Shown here one piece after another: positions 36,294 to 49,393 of a stretch of 64,000 nt of DNA. The position numbers and the translations under genes were made by a program. This DNA comes from Populus alba. Taxonomy: Eukaryota; Streptophyta; Magnoliopsida; Malpighiales; Salicaceae. The notes beneath the pieces were generated by a model, which ran no database searches, was not told where the DNA came from, and saw nothing but the letters and a program-made list of their open reading frames with translations. Numbering within the stretch: position 1 is the stretch's first letter; the number at the start of each line of letters is the position of its first letter. The stretch is from assembly GCF_005239225.2 (NCBI RefSeq), contig NC_133297.1, forward strand, positions 7,510,392-7,574,391, written 5' to 3'.

Positions 36294-39200
36294 CTACTTC
36301 GTGCGTAAGCCAGGAATATTCCTGAGGCCCATCTTCCCAAGGACGAGCTTGGGAATGGCTGGAGGAGTATCAAGTCCCATACTCCGGCTGAACTCATTAG
36401 CAAGCTCCACGAGCCTGTACTTGTCATTGCCCACTTTCTTTTGTGAATTGTAATAGCCTAACCAGGCCTGGTATGCTGCCTGTTTGGAATTCATGTCCAA
36501 CTGGGACAGTGCCCGTTCCACCTGTTCAGAATGTGTTTAATAAAGATTGGTTTAAAAAATTATGATTTGTGTGGCTTTCAATCCCATTAACGATGGAATT
36601 ATCCATTCGGAAAAACAGTAGAGAGAACAGATTAGGCTACCTTTTTCTTCGTGTCTGGGTCTATTGAAGGCATTGGCGCTTTTGTTAATGGCAGATCCTT
36701 GACGGTAGATAAAAAGAACTCCTCCCAAGGTGCCAGTAACAAAATACCTTCCCCTTCTTTACCCTTACGCCCAGTTCTACCAAGTCGATGTATATACTGT
36801 TCTCTACTAGCTGGCAACCCCACCTACATTTGAAATAAATGTAATTAAAATCCATGGAAGCAGAAAACGTTTGCAAACATGTAGTAGGAGATATAAGAGA
36901 ATCTTAAACTTCACGAAGATGAAATGGAAAAAAGATGGAGATTCTCGGCAAAAATTGAGGAAGCAGCTAGAGATGATCATAGGGGCAGTATGTAAAGGTC
37001 AATTTGCTCAAACTCTTACTTTTATAACACATGCATAAAAAATTTCCAGTTTGCAAGAGGCCAAATGGATATTGATAATATAGACACTACTGGAATGTAG
37101 CAAAAGGCCAACCCTTTTCCTTTGGTTCTAGAACAAAGACTGAAGTCCAATAAGTAACATGACATAGATATATACCTGCATGACAAGGGTGACATCTGGA
37201 TAATCAACTCCACGTGCAGATACATCAGAAGTCACAAGTATAAGGCCCCTTGACTTCCGGAACTCATTGGAAACCCTGGTCCTGTATGTCTGAGCCTTTC
37301 TAGAATGGATCTCTCTAATATTCAAGTTCAATTCACCAAGAAGTCCAGCAACCAGTCCAGTCACCCTAGCAGTAGTACAAAAGACAATAGCCTGCACAAA
37401 CAAAGGGGGATTACATATACTGCATGGTAGTGGTGTAGACAGAAAATATCAGTTAAAAAAAAAGAGGCTGTTTTTCTTAAAACAAAGTAAACACAAAAAC
37501 AGGCTTGAGGACTGAAAGCATACCTTATAATCAGGGTCATTTGCAATATGATCTTTCAGAATGACATATAAAAGGGGAAATTGCTTGTCTAATGGAGCAA
37601 TAACATGCATCTGTCTGACCTGAAATGATCCATCAATTTAAGAAAATGCTTGTATAAATAATCGTTATCAGATGAAAAATGCCATGACGAAGCCTACCTT
37701 GGAATGTGTGTCTTCAGTTCCCTCTTCAACTGTATTGATGAACTCATGATCTCTTTTCAAAGCCATGTGACAGATTTGGCGAACCTTCATATGGAGCAAC
37801 AGCTTCAGAGTACTTATTCAAATGACAAGACAAGTTAACACGTGCCAAAGATAGAAAGAAAACCTCTTCAGGAACTGTGGCAGAAAACATGAGTGTTTGT
37901 CTTTGTTTTGGAATAGCTGAGATTATTTTCTCAATATCTTTACGAAATCCCATGTCTAGCAATCGATCAGCTTCATCAAGTACAAGGACTTTCACACCCA
38001 TCAGCCTCGTTGCAAATCCTGCAGTATTCTCAATATGATCCTTGAGTCTTCCAGGTGTAGCAACAAGAATCTGTGAATTTTAAATGTGTGAATAGTATAA
38101 CAATATGCAAAAGTTCATTTTCTTGTGAAATTAAGCTGGAATAGAATAATTTTTTCAGCCCACATAAAGGATGATGACTCAACATCTAACTGGTCAGCTG
38201 GAATTTCCAAAGTGAGATTGAGAGATTAACTAGATAAAATTAAATTTAAATCATTATGGAACCAGCCCTTCACAACATATCAAACAGTGAGGAGAATTAC
38301 AATATTTCTTTGTTTGGCCTAGATACATGTTAGAGGAGGGCTGTAACATAACAGGGCAGCCATTTAAATGAATGATAAACTTACCTGGCAAGGGTTTGCT
38401 TGCAGATTTCTTTGCTCTGAAGCAATTCTCACCCCTCCTATCACAACTTGAACACCAATTGATGGGTGATATTTCAACAAAGTATTTGCTTCCGTGGCAG
38501 CTTGGGTTGCAAGCTCCCTTGTCGGGCATATGACAAGAGCAATAATCGGGGGACGTTTTTGGTCACGATCAAGAGGAGGAGATTTTACAACAACTTCAAT
38601 TGATGGAAGCTGGAAAAAAGAAGTTCATAAAATAGTCTAAAAAACTCCGGAAAATCTCGGGATCCCAGATTCATAAGAAAACCACAATGCTTATATCCAC
38701 TATTGTAGAAAAACATAGATATAAAACCCGGAAAAATAGGCTATAACAAAGTCTTATTCCCAGTCATACACTTACCAATGTACGTGGAGTTGTTAGGAAA
38801 CAAAAAGAACAAGAAATCCTCAACTTAAAATAGGGTTTAGTAGACAGTCCCCATTTTTCTATTCAAAATAAAATATCTTACCAAAAATGCCACAGTTTTT
38901 CCAGTGCCTGTTTTAGCCTTGGCCAGAACATCCTTACCTAGAAACAAGATATGCAAGAGTTATAATCGTATGGACAAGGGTGCCAACATTAGTCACATTG
39001 GTGGTGAATTCAGGATCAACTATTATACTAGGACATTTAACTCCTTAGCAGTAAAAGGATACACATTGGAAGTTGGAACGAGTGAATAGAGAATATGAAG
39101 CTTCAGAAAAAGCAGCCTGAGAACATTCCTTATAGAAATTAATCCCAAGTAAAAGCGAGTACAGAATTATCTTAAAACTAATTCCTCATTGCACCAGGCA

Positions 39201-40485
39201 GCTTCACAACAAACTTAGTAAAACTACAATCTAGTGTCGGTACCACACCTGGGCAACATCTATTCTCCAACATATCAATTAGCATGAGCCATGAGTAAAA
39301 AAGACGAGACCATTTTGAAAAAATAAACAAACAAACCTTTGACTATAACAGGAAGTGTTGCCGCCTGGACAACAGTCATCTTCTCATATCCAGCATCCTT
39401 GATTCCTTTTAATGACAAGGGAGAAATTGAACATTGATCAAATCTGCAACCATTTTACATAATATTGGATTAGATGTCTAAAAAATCCTACAAACGTTAA
39501 AAATAAATAAACTCCAACAGACCCGATTTAATAAACTCAATACATGTATTTTTTTGCCACATCAAATTTATGACTATAAAAATCAATTCAGTCCCTTTAA
39601 CGCACCTAGTCTCGCTCATAAAAGAATCAGAACTCGAAGACAAACTTGGTCCATCTTTCATATCGAATTCCTTCTTCAAACCAGTAGAAGACAGTGCATT
39701 TTTCTCAAAAATCCCATTACCATTATCTCGTCGTCGTCGTCGTCGTCGTCACTCTCTTCCTCGGTAACCAAACCCCCAAGATTACGCATTAACCCCTTTC
39801 TCTCGTCCTCACCATCGTCCACCTCATCATCATCATCAATAAAACCCCTTTCACCTTTTACTCCTTTACCATCTCTCTTAAGCCATAAATCCCTCTCTCC
39901 CTGTCCTCTCTTCTCATTCTGTAAACCCAAAGTTCCACGGTTCTTTCTCGGCGGACCAAACGTCGACTCAGTTCTCCTTCGAGTTGGCTCACCAAACTCG
40001 TCTGAGTCACTCTCCCTTCTCCTCTTCATTGAAAACCCCTCTCTACCTCCACCTCTATTGCTACCGCTATCTCTATCTCTACCAGGGCCCCTCTTACTTC
40101 TGTTACGACGACCCATATCAGAATCTGACTCGTCTTCGCTAGTGACTCGGCCACGGAACGAGTTGGTCCTCAAGTCACTAACCCAATCACTGAGTTCGGC
40201 CTCGTCTTCAACTAAACTCTTGGAAGTCCTAACCTCTCCTCTCTCTCGTTCAGCACCAGTGCGGCGGGTGAATTCGGGTCTCGACCCGGTTGGTCCAGGT
40301 CGAAATGAACGGGTGGAGAACCGGGAAGAAAACCCTGGGTACTTGAGCTTAAAAGGGAAGACCCCAGAGAAAATGGGGATGGACCGACGGGTATTTATGG
40401 AGAGTCCGACATTCATGAGAGGGAAACGGATTACGGGAGGAGATGGGTTAAGGAGACGGAGTGGTGGAAGGAATTTAATGGACAT
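36294..40485 (-). CDS. DEAD-box ATP-dependent RNA helicase (RH25/RH26/RH31 type), frame broken in exon 1
   Basis: Ten exons on the minus strand: 40485-39606, 39443-39337, 38937-38882, 38609-38385, 38070-37864, 37784-37698, 37619-37524, 37391-37176, 36823-36641 and 36521-36294. Motifs in order are I AKTGTGKT, Ia PTRELATQA, Ib ATPGRL, II VLDEAD, III SAT, and [12 protein letters not shown]. The C-terminus reads [14 protein letters not shown]. The basic, Ser/Pro-rich N-terminus suggests an organellar transit peptide. An Arg/Asp-rich linker follows. Exons sum to 2285 nt, one short of a multiple of three. The upstream frame runs through an Asp run and ends after 269 codons. The downstream frame ([17 protein letters not shown]) is the one that reaches the helicase core. 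So one base appears lost in the (GAC)n tract at 39727-39751. As written, no helicase would be made. With one more base the protein would be 761 residues. A sequence error, a null allele or a pseudogene are all possible. All other exons and splice sites are intact. Confidence 0.88.
39728..39750 (-). repeat. (GAC)n coding microsatellite with the helicase frame break
   Basis: Seven GAC codons on the minus strand encode an Asp run. The frame used downstream has a TGA at 39751-39749, right before the tract. The frame used upstream runs off into a stop about 70 bases later. The switch must therefore be inside or at the end of this tract. Confidence 0.9.
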
Positions 40486-41914
40486 TGGGATTGCCTGGAT
40501 TTGCTAGCTTCCGGTTTTGGAAGCCGGAGAATAGATGAACCGGGGTTTAAGGTTTTTATGGTTTTCAAAGAGCTGTCGTTGGGATAGGGTTTAAGGTAGT
40601 GGAAGGATAATAAATGCCACGGTGTGATTGTCCGGTGATCTAAACGCATCGTTTGATTCGTAGGATATTTTCATGTGTTAATTATAATTTGTTCCTGTAG
40701 TTTATTGAAATAATTAACCAGTCTCTATATCACCTCAATTTGGTCTCTCTCTCTCTCCTTTTCAAATAATCTTCTTTCCTAATCAAATTATCACACCAAC
40801 AATTTTCTCTATTCTGTTTTTCAAGAAAAAGGAACAAAACAAAATTGAAAATATCATGAAATTGGCTGGAGGACTCAAATAAATATACATAAATTTCAAT
40901 TTTTTAAAAAAATATTTTTAAAACGTATTAGAAGCCATATAGCCAAATTAAGGTGAGCTGGATATGGATGAGAAGTTGAAATGTGAGTAATCTTCCACTC
41001 TATTGGAATTGACTCAACATCGTCTTGGCGTCCATAAGGAGAAGGAGAAGCGAGCAAAACAAGGGTGAGAAGTTGGAATATCGGGAAGTGCCTCTTGGGA
41101 AATCAGATTCAATATGCTTAAGATGGATTTGGGCTTCTTACAAACTAACAATGGACTGACCGATAGAGATAGATATCAGTTTAATGAAAGAGGAAAAGAA
41201 ACTAGAAAACAGAGCGTGCAAGCCAGTTGAGTGATAAGTAGAGGTAGTCTTGTTATTAATGGAGATGCTGTGCTTCATACCTGATCATCCTTGTCCTTCA
41301 TAGATGTTTTAGCACAAATGCTCATAACCTGTTGTAAATCTATGAGAATATGGTGGCAAACCTGTTGTTTCTAGGGTAGGGTGGCAAACTTACTTGGAAT
41401 TAAGTTGAGAAACAGAGAGAATCGTAAAGTGTGCGTAATAGCGTCCTTATTAACTTGGAATTAAGTTTTTAAAAAATTAATTTAAAATAAAGAAAAAAAT
41501 TAAAAAAAACTTAAATATTTTTAAAATATTTTTTGAAAGTAAAAACAAACAAACATCTTCTTTATATCTAAGATTTCCTTGGTCCTTATTTTCCACTTTG
41601 GTTTAATTTTAAACTTCAAATGTAATAAATAATTCTATCGAGTTAGTCTAAGCTTTGTACGTAGCAGCGTAAAACTTATAGATTTGAACATTTTATTAGA
41701 ATGTTATGTCGAGAGCAGTGTTGATTTTAGCCATGTAAAGTGTAGATTGTACATGTTCCGTTTTGCTTAATGCATGCACATATAAAGAGTTTAAGGATTT
41801 TTCTATTTTTGGATCGTTAATTTTTAAAAAGATTGCTGAGTTGTGAAACTTTTTTTTTTTACATGTTAATTTCAACTAGTATATATTTGGATTTTTTGTT
41901 GTACTGTAATTATA

Positions 41915-42065
41915 TTTTATTTGGAAATATGATTATGATTGCTTTTTTAAAGTGTTTTTTGTAAAATATATCAAAATAATATATATTTTTTATTTTTAAA
42001 ATCAGCATATCAAAACGATCCAAAATATATAAAAAAATTAAATTTTTATACACAACATTCCTAAA
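41915..42065 (-). repeat. AT-rich dispersed repeat copy
   Basis: Shows atcagcatatcaaaacgatc, the complement of the gatcgttttgatatgctgat hallmark, flanked by A/T tracts. Confidence 0.6.
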
Positions 42066-43264
42066 CGTTTAATCAATACTTTTTCAATGTATCGATCACA
42101 ACAAGAAATTGTAATTACATATAATTTTTGATCGATTTTTTTTTCATTTGTCGTGACATAAATTGTCTTTATTAGTTTTGGTGTTATCTCTGCTTTATAG
42201 ATTGTCTTTTCTACTCTACACTGTTGAAATAATGATTAATATAATACTTTTACATATTTCTTTAACTGTACAGGATTGCACTATATATTACCATTTAAAA
42301 CAATAACAGATGGTATAAGAGGTTACAGAAGTATGAAAAGTACTAATAACTATTACTAAATATGCTAGAAGAGTCGGGATAGGTTTCACGGTCCGTGAGA
42401 TGCTCCCCAGCTTTTTTTTTGTATTTTTTTTATTTAATCCTTATTTTTTTTTATTAAATTATTTTATGATGTAATTCTAGGAGTTAAAGTTTTAAAATGT
42501 AGCATAAAGACAAAGTTAAGAAAGAGAGAATGAAAAAATAGCGTAGCTAATCTTAGATTTTTTTAAAAATTTTATCTTAATTTAAAAGTTTATTTTATTT
42601 ATTCTTAACTTATGAGTTCGAGAGAAAAAATAAAAAATCAATGAAAACAAGTGAAACAGAAAAAAAAAATATTGGCTTGCTTCATTATGACCATAAAAAA
42701 AGTTATTTTTGTGTCCATGGTGATGAGTTTTTTTCTTTTTTTGTTCTAGAAAAAAAAAAACAAATTGAGGTTAAGAGGTGACCTTTTGTTTGGATTGATT
42801 TTGTGTTTTTAGACAAGTTATTATATTAATTTATTAGCATTATAATAATGTTTATTAGATATTTTTAAATGAAAATGTTGAAAAATAATTTTTTGGTTAA
42901 AAAACCATTTTGATTCTCCAACAATCTTTCTAATTGTCAAAATTAGACAGATAAATGACATATTATCAATCTTATATTTGAGTGAATATTTTTTAAAAAA
43001 TTATAAATTATATTTTAAAATTTTATCTAATAACTTAAGTTTTTAGTTTGAGAATATTATTTGGATATGTATTAAAAAAGTAAATTATTTTACATTAAAA
43101 AATAATTATATATATTTAAAAAATTACTATAATAAAAAAAAAAAAATGTAAAATCGAATATAAAGATTCATCGGAATCAGAGAAAATTCTATCCATCTCC
43201 ATACCTAAATTAATAAAATCCTAGTTATTCCCTGGCTCCATTTATGTGAAGAAAAAGTTATGTG

Positions 43265-43460
43265 TTGTTTGAGAATGCACTTGAAATTGTGTTTTAAAAA
43301 ATTTTAAAAAAAATTTTTTTTTATTAAAATTTAATACGGTTTATACTTTTTTGAATCATTTTGATGTACTGATGTCAAAAATATTTTTTTAAAAATAAAA
43401 AAATACCATTGATATACATTTAATATAAAAAATTATTTAAAAAAAACCACTGCATTACAC
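43265..43460 (+). repeat. AT-rich dispersed repeat copy, nearly full length
   Basis: Begins gtttgagaatgcacttgaaa, contains atcattttgatgtactgatg and ends aaaaccactgcattacactg. It is among the best-preserved copies in the window. Confidence 0.7.
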
Positions 43461-44031
43461 TGGTGAAAAAACGATCTTCCACGCCTAGTTTTGTTAGATA
43501 AAGCTTGACTTCGAGGGAAGCGGAAACGATTACCAACTTTGTTTGATAAACGCTACCGTCAAATTCCAAGAAGATAAACACTCGATATTTGATGAGGAAA
43601 TTTTACAGGTCGAGACGCGATATGGCTCCAAAGGTCAAAGATGGCAAACACTCGCGGGAATTTGGAAACCCCCATCGCTTTTCTCAGACCCCAAATCCCA
43701 ATGACATTAACGGCCACGCAAAAGCCACGCTCTCCGGCTACCTTTTTGACACGTGTGTGATCGACAGCCGAGAGTGACATTCCGCGCTGACATAATGTCA
43801 GGATTGTCAATCTTCGCGATTGGTTGATTTGTAGAAGGAAACAAAAGCTGTCGTATGTGTCGTTTGTTTATTGGTTTCTTTGTGATTGATTAATTTTGGA
43901 ATTTCCTATTTTAAGCTAATAGCAATGATTTGTTCAGTTTATTTTATTTAGTAAATTAAGTTGATGGTTAAATACGTATTAAAAATTCCTTAGCCAGTGT
44001 CCTCGAGTCTGATTACGTGTCAATGCATGCT

Positions 44032-44055
44032 TGGCTCGTGACGGCTCACGAGCCA
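44032..44055. repeat. Perfect 10-bp inverted repeat
   Basis: tggctcgtga (44032-44041) and tcacgagcca (44046-44055) are exact complements around the loop cggc. The strong GC-rich stem stands out in an AT-rich region. No U-tract follows and no gene is adjacent. Confidence 0.9.
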
Positions 44056-46754
44056 GCTTTCAAATGTCACGTAAAATTCATTGTTCACGCTTCACGGTAG
44101 TTCTAGTATTTTATCCTGGCCACCCACTGGTGCGAATAATTGTATTTTGAAAATATTGTATATGTTTACATCGAAATATTACCTCTTACCCGTCACCTAT
44201 TAACCGAAAAACAATAAAAACTACAGAATTTTACCGTAGCCTACTCACAATTTATTATGAACAATGTTATTCAATAAATTGTGTGTTTTTTTTTTACAAA
44301 ATTTTATTTTATTTTTTAATTTTATCCTTTCATATAATATTTATAATATTTTATGTGTTGATATTTTCTTCTCTGTGCGTATTTTTTGAGAATTCAAAGT
44401 ATTTTATAAAATTTTATAGTTAAATTAGAGGCCATGTTGATAAAATAAGATTTAAATTTGCAGTGTTAAAAATAATTAAAAGATAAAGGACTAGAATAAA
44501 AACTACAAGCAATAATAATAGAGCTTTTTTTTCTATTTTTGCACTAAAAACATCATTTTCATCTCAAAAATCTTCATTTATATATCCATGGTCCCTATAA
44601 TTTTAGACTTTGCGGTTATATCTTAAACTTTATTTTTTAACATTTTTATCCATGGATGTTAAGAAATGAAAGAGAAAATCACTAAAAAAACAAAAAAAGA
44701 TAGAGAAAATAGTTAGTTGACCATATTTAAAAAAATGATATTGGTGTTCATAAATTTCTTTTAACAAGAGGAGTGTTATAAGGATGTTTATAAAATTTCA
44801 TCACTCGAAAAAAGTAGATTGGGCATAGGACTAGAATAAAAGTGACGGGTAGCCTTTATTTAGTGGCATGTGCAACACCTGTGCTAGTTAATTTTCCTTG
44901 TTTGTTTACCCTAATCAATCATAGGTTTTCACTTTTTATCTTGGTCTTTCGATACTTAATTATTTTACATTAACATAATTTTATTTTATTTTACTTGATC
45001 AAATATCAAAAGTTCTATGAAATTTTTTTAATAGCATTGCAAGAGCCTCATTTCCAAGCAATCAAAATAAAATACTAAGTTAAATCCCAACAAAATCTAA
45101 TGTGAAATCATCAAACTAGATAGAAGAGAGTTAAGTGTCTGGAAAAAAAACCTTCCAACGTGAAGGACACTTGTTTAATCTTCAATTTCGTTTGCCGAAT
45201 CTCTAATTCTTTTATATTAATGAAAATAAATTTGATTTTCTCAATCCAAGCATTGGATATCCCCTTGACACCACATGATCCCTACACGGAGCCATAAAAA
45301 TAAATCACAAAAATCAATTCCATATCAATGCAATGTCAAAATGACCAAATAAAACAAAAAAAAATAAGGGATTAAAATGAAAAAAAAATCAGGAAATAAA
45401 TCACAAAACCAATCCGAAATTAAAAGCAATGTTAAAGTGCTGAATAAAAAAAATGAAGAATCCAAATAAAAAAATCAAGGATAAGATAAAGAAAAAAGCT
45501 TTTATTGTGAGAATCCACATTAAAAACTTTAACAGGCTACCGTTAATGACCGATGCCTCTTAATTTTTTTTAAATGTTTATATAAATTAGTTTTATTGAG
45601 CTCAGGATAATTATTTTCTAAAAAACGTTCAACTAACTTCTTTAAGAATATTCAACTTAATTTCTATAATCTAAATAATACATTTGCAGACATATCTGGT
45701 AAAAAAAAAAAACTATCTTTGAAGCAGGTTTTAGTATCCATTGATGCCCAAGTCATTCTAAAAATATTCCTATTATCTAATAAGAAAAGCTAATGATGGC
45801 AGAAACCACGGCAGTAACCACCATGTCTTTCAGGTGGATCTTTGCTGCTTCTTTTTTTAACCACCGGAAATAATAATTCCGAGAAAAGCTGTTAAAGGAT
45901 CCAATAAAAAAGGTGGCACTGTCCTGGGCAATGGTGGTCCTGGCCATTCGAAGAAGCATGATATCCAGAAGATCTCATTCAAGATCAAAAGGACTGGCTC
46001 GATGGGCAATAAGATTTCCAGAGATGGACCACACGCTGGTGATAGCTGGGCCCCAATAGGTAAATTCTGATAATGATAATAGCTATGCTAGCCATGGCGG
46101 TAATGTTATGGCCTGGAATAAGAGTAAAACAACAAGCAACAACTTGGTTTTTGCATTACAGCATTCTTGTCATTTTCTCCCGAAGCTAATACATTAAGAA
46201 GTCCAGACCGCGAATTTTCTTTCGTCCTTCAACTCCTCGACAGGTTATGCGCGTCATGGCCTGATTGAGAAAGCTGGCTTCAGCAGTACCGACCTGCGAA
46301 GCTGTCATGGCGAGCTTGACTCCCAGCAGCAATCGGTGTTACTGGACCTTTTGTTTGCAAGTTCAAATGGCAATAAAATGCCTGTCCTTTAGAGCAGCAG
46401 GCACCGCAAATTTAACGTCTTTTTTCTTCTTCTGGAATTCAGTTTTATTTTATTTTATTTTATTTTTTTGTAATTTCCACTAATTCTGCAAAACATCACA
46501 TTCGACTGTTTGCAATTTTGAAACTTGCGCGTTTCCATTCCTTGTATAATGTTGAAATCTATTTATTTAAAATAAATGTTCAAATTGGAGACCCTTTACA
46601 ATAATAGAAACAATAATGTCAATTGTACTCCAATTCCAATAATGTCTTTATAATAGAATACTCGCTTCTTTAAATGCTACGCAATTAAAAAACTCGTACA
46701 TAGAAATTAAAATCTATTATACATGTAAAACCCAGCTGATATGTGGGTTTAGGC

Positions 46755-46925
46755 TACATTTGTTCTTACAGTTGAAAAATGTTTTCATACAAATTTTAAT
46801 TTTATTTTATATATTTTAAAATTATTTTGATATATTGTGTTTTTTTTTTTTTAAATAAAAAATATTATTTTAATACATTTTAAAAAAAACTTTTAAAAAT
46901 AACCATTATTATAATATCAAACAAA
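46755..46925 (+). repeat. AT-rich dispersed repeat copy
   Basis: Contains aaaattattttgatatattg and aatattattttaatacattt, ending in atatcaaacaaactc. Confidence 0.6.
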
Positions 46926-49386
46926 CTCTTAATTCAAACATGTATTGCAAGATTAAGGAACAGGAATAGGCTAACAGTGTCATGGCATCCCCAGATTAAC
47001 TTTGAAAAAGTTTGTAGTTTTGTTCCAAAAACCTGAAAAACTGTAAATTTTACCTTTAGAATTAAAAATTTTGGGGAAAAAATATGTATTTTGCACCCAA
47101 TAATTATGTCTTAATTCTTCATCCTTTTATTTTCTCTTCTATTTTCACTCCTTTTCTGTTTTTTTTTTTTTTTTTTTTCAAATTGACACTCATTTTTTTT
47201 TAATTCAAGTTCTGATCCTATAAAACTTATCATGAAGATAACACTTTACTTCGCATTGTTAACTTTTCTTTTCAACATTTATCTCAAATAGGCTCCTTGT
47301 AAAGGACGGCTGCCATAGAAGCATTCATTAGCATTCATATAATTTTATTTTTTTTAAGGATCGGACAAACCTTCTGAAGTTGGTGTTTTTTTTTTTTTTT
47401 TTAATGAATTTAAAGATTTCCTATTAAGTTTTTGTCCTAGACAAATTGGGTAGGCAGGGAGTTTGATCTTCATTGGTCCATGGTGAACCTACCTTACCCT
47501 ACACAAGTACAGGGTACCATGTATGCTTTTGTTGGTTTCTTGAACAAGTTTGTCTTTGATGTAATATATCTACGTAAAAAAGTTCGAAGAATAGAAATAA
47601 AAATATCAGAAAATTATAATTTTTTTTGGTTAAGATATTACTCCGATATTTTGAAAGGACGTGACAATACATTACACAACAAAACCAGCATGAAATCACG
47701 GAATATCTATGTTAGGCTAATCAAGTTCGTTTGATATTTTTAATTTCATGTCAAATATCTAGATCTAGATTTAAGGGAAATAGAGGAATCTAGAAATGGA
47801 GGGGAACGCGTTGGATGATAATTAAATGCTACCAGGATATGATACGCCTTGTTTCTGTAATAATTAGTTTTGATTGATATAATAATTTAATTTATTTTTT
47901 TAATTTTTAATTTATAGAAAAATCATGAATGTGTTTGATTAAAAATAATTTTAAACTTAAATAAAAATTTGTTAGAAAATTGAGTCAAATTCTGAATTAA
48001 TCAATAATTAAAATTTTTGATTCTTAACTTATGGACTCTAGCTTACATCACCTCTTTTTTTTTTAAATAATAATTTAATTTAAGTCATTTTTATTAAAAT
48101 CATTTTAAAATTAAAGTTATTTTCACTTGTTTTTGTCATAAATTATTTATGAAAATAAATTTTCAATCACAATTCAAAGTTAAAAGTTTTTTTTTTTTAA
48201 ATCGCATCGTGTAATCGGCCTCATCATTTATTCTATCTCAACCTTTTTAGGATGTTTGTCTTATCAATTATTTATGCTCATTAGAAGGGAAAAAAAAGAA
48301 GAGTGAAGCGACTAGCGACTTGAGCTTGCACACCAAATGGGTCAGTAAATCAGGTATTTTTTGATGTTTATAAAAAATAATTTTTTTAAAATAACTGCTA
48401 ACAGTAATAAACATTACCTTTCTCACCCTGGCTGGTCATTTGATATTGTAGCTGAAAGTTTGTTTCTAGTTTCCACAGTTTTTTAATTTCAAACCACCGA
48501 TTGTTCTTTCTTTTGGCGTTTTCCCGTTCTTTAGAAATACCAACCGCGCCTTAATATATATATATATATATATCTGTGTGTGTGTGTGTGAAAAATATCA
48601 ATTTAATAAATTTTTTTTAAAAAAATACTTTTAATCGTATAGCTGAACTACTGAAGTCACTGAACCCGCACAGTGACCCGCACTTAAAAATTAAACTCAA
48701 TTTCTGCTTCGCATGATTTCTGTACATTTATCCGTTTCTTTTAATATATCGACTAAAAAAAAGAGAGAAATATATTCCGACACTATTTTTTCTACTCCAA
48801 CAACAAAAACATTTCTAAATCTCAGTTAAATTCTTGCTAAAATTTAAATTCTTTCTTTTAATTTGTCGATTCTAACGCATACAATTCCAGTTTTTTAAGA
48901 TGAATTTGAGTTATTTTTCGTCCATCATAATTAAATAATCTTAATTTTTTAATTTAATAAAATATTAGCGAAACCTTTGCACCAATTTTCTAACACAAAT
49001 GAGATCAAATCAGGTAAAAAAACATAATGTTTAAGTATAACTGAGAAATTTATTAAAATCTTATTACTTATAATCTGACACGTGGTTTGGATTTACGTAG
49101 TGTTGTTTGAGAACGAAATCAGGCCAACCACCTCCAGCTTAAAAAAATCTTTCATGGGAGTCATGAGGCGTGGTTAAAACTTAAAAAAAATAATAATCTT
49201 CCGATCATTATTCCTTAAGAGCGCCGTTAAAACCGAAGCCGTGCCATAATCAGCCTTTGCAGCCATGCCAGAAATTGATAAATAAAATTCCGACTAATTT
49301 ATTTCAAAAGTACAAAAAAAAAGAAAAAAGAAAATAAAGACCGACTAATTTATTTGCAGCCTTCGTAGCCATAAACAGATTTCTTG

Positions 49387-49393
49387 TATAAAT
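49387..49393 (+). promoter_or_regulatory. Candidate TATA box of the 1589 gene
   Basis: tataaat lies about 400 bp upstream of a good leader-intron donor (gtgtaag then gtaatt at 49813). A start near 49415-49420 would give a leader exon to 49812. Confidence 0.45.

Larger units (their letters stand above)
40486..43500. other. Gene desert, part 1
   Basis: Leader and promoter of the helicase (minus) occupy the first few hundred bases, with a CT-rich stretch near 40740-40760. The rest is AT-rich, with diverged copies of the dispersed repeat at about 41915-42065 (minus) and 43265-43460 (plus). No gene is seen. Confidence 0.55.
43500..49380. other. Gene desert, part 2
   Basis: AT-rich DNA with two less AT-rich islands at about 43550-43800 (with a CACGTG G-box at 43750) and 45940-46390. 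The second includes a 49-codon open frame ending TAG near 46390. I recognise no family in either. A dispersed repeat copy lies at 46755-46925, and (TA)n/(GT)n microsatellites at about 48555-48592. A G-box (acacgtgg) at about 49079 may belong to the promoter of the 1589 gene. Confidence 0.45.

Noticed and set aside
39674..39720. A 47-nt GT-AG intron that would restore the helicase frame
   Set aside because: It is shorter than usual plant introns, has a weak acceptor (tttgaag), and would delete the GIFEKNAL segment, which looks conserved with related helicases. A one-base loss in the GAC run is simpler.
39554..40507. 317-codon plus-strand ORF
   Set aside because: It is the antisense shadow of helicase exon 1. 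Its Ser/Leu/Pro runs arise from Asp/Glu/Arg/Gly codons on the other strand.
45777..45959. 60-codon minus-strand ORF starting MLLRMARTTIAQDSATF
   Set aside because: Looks protein-like at first but has no family signature, no splice partners and no supporting context.
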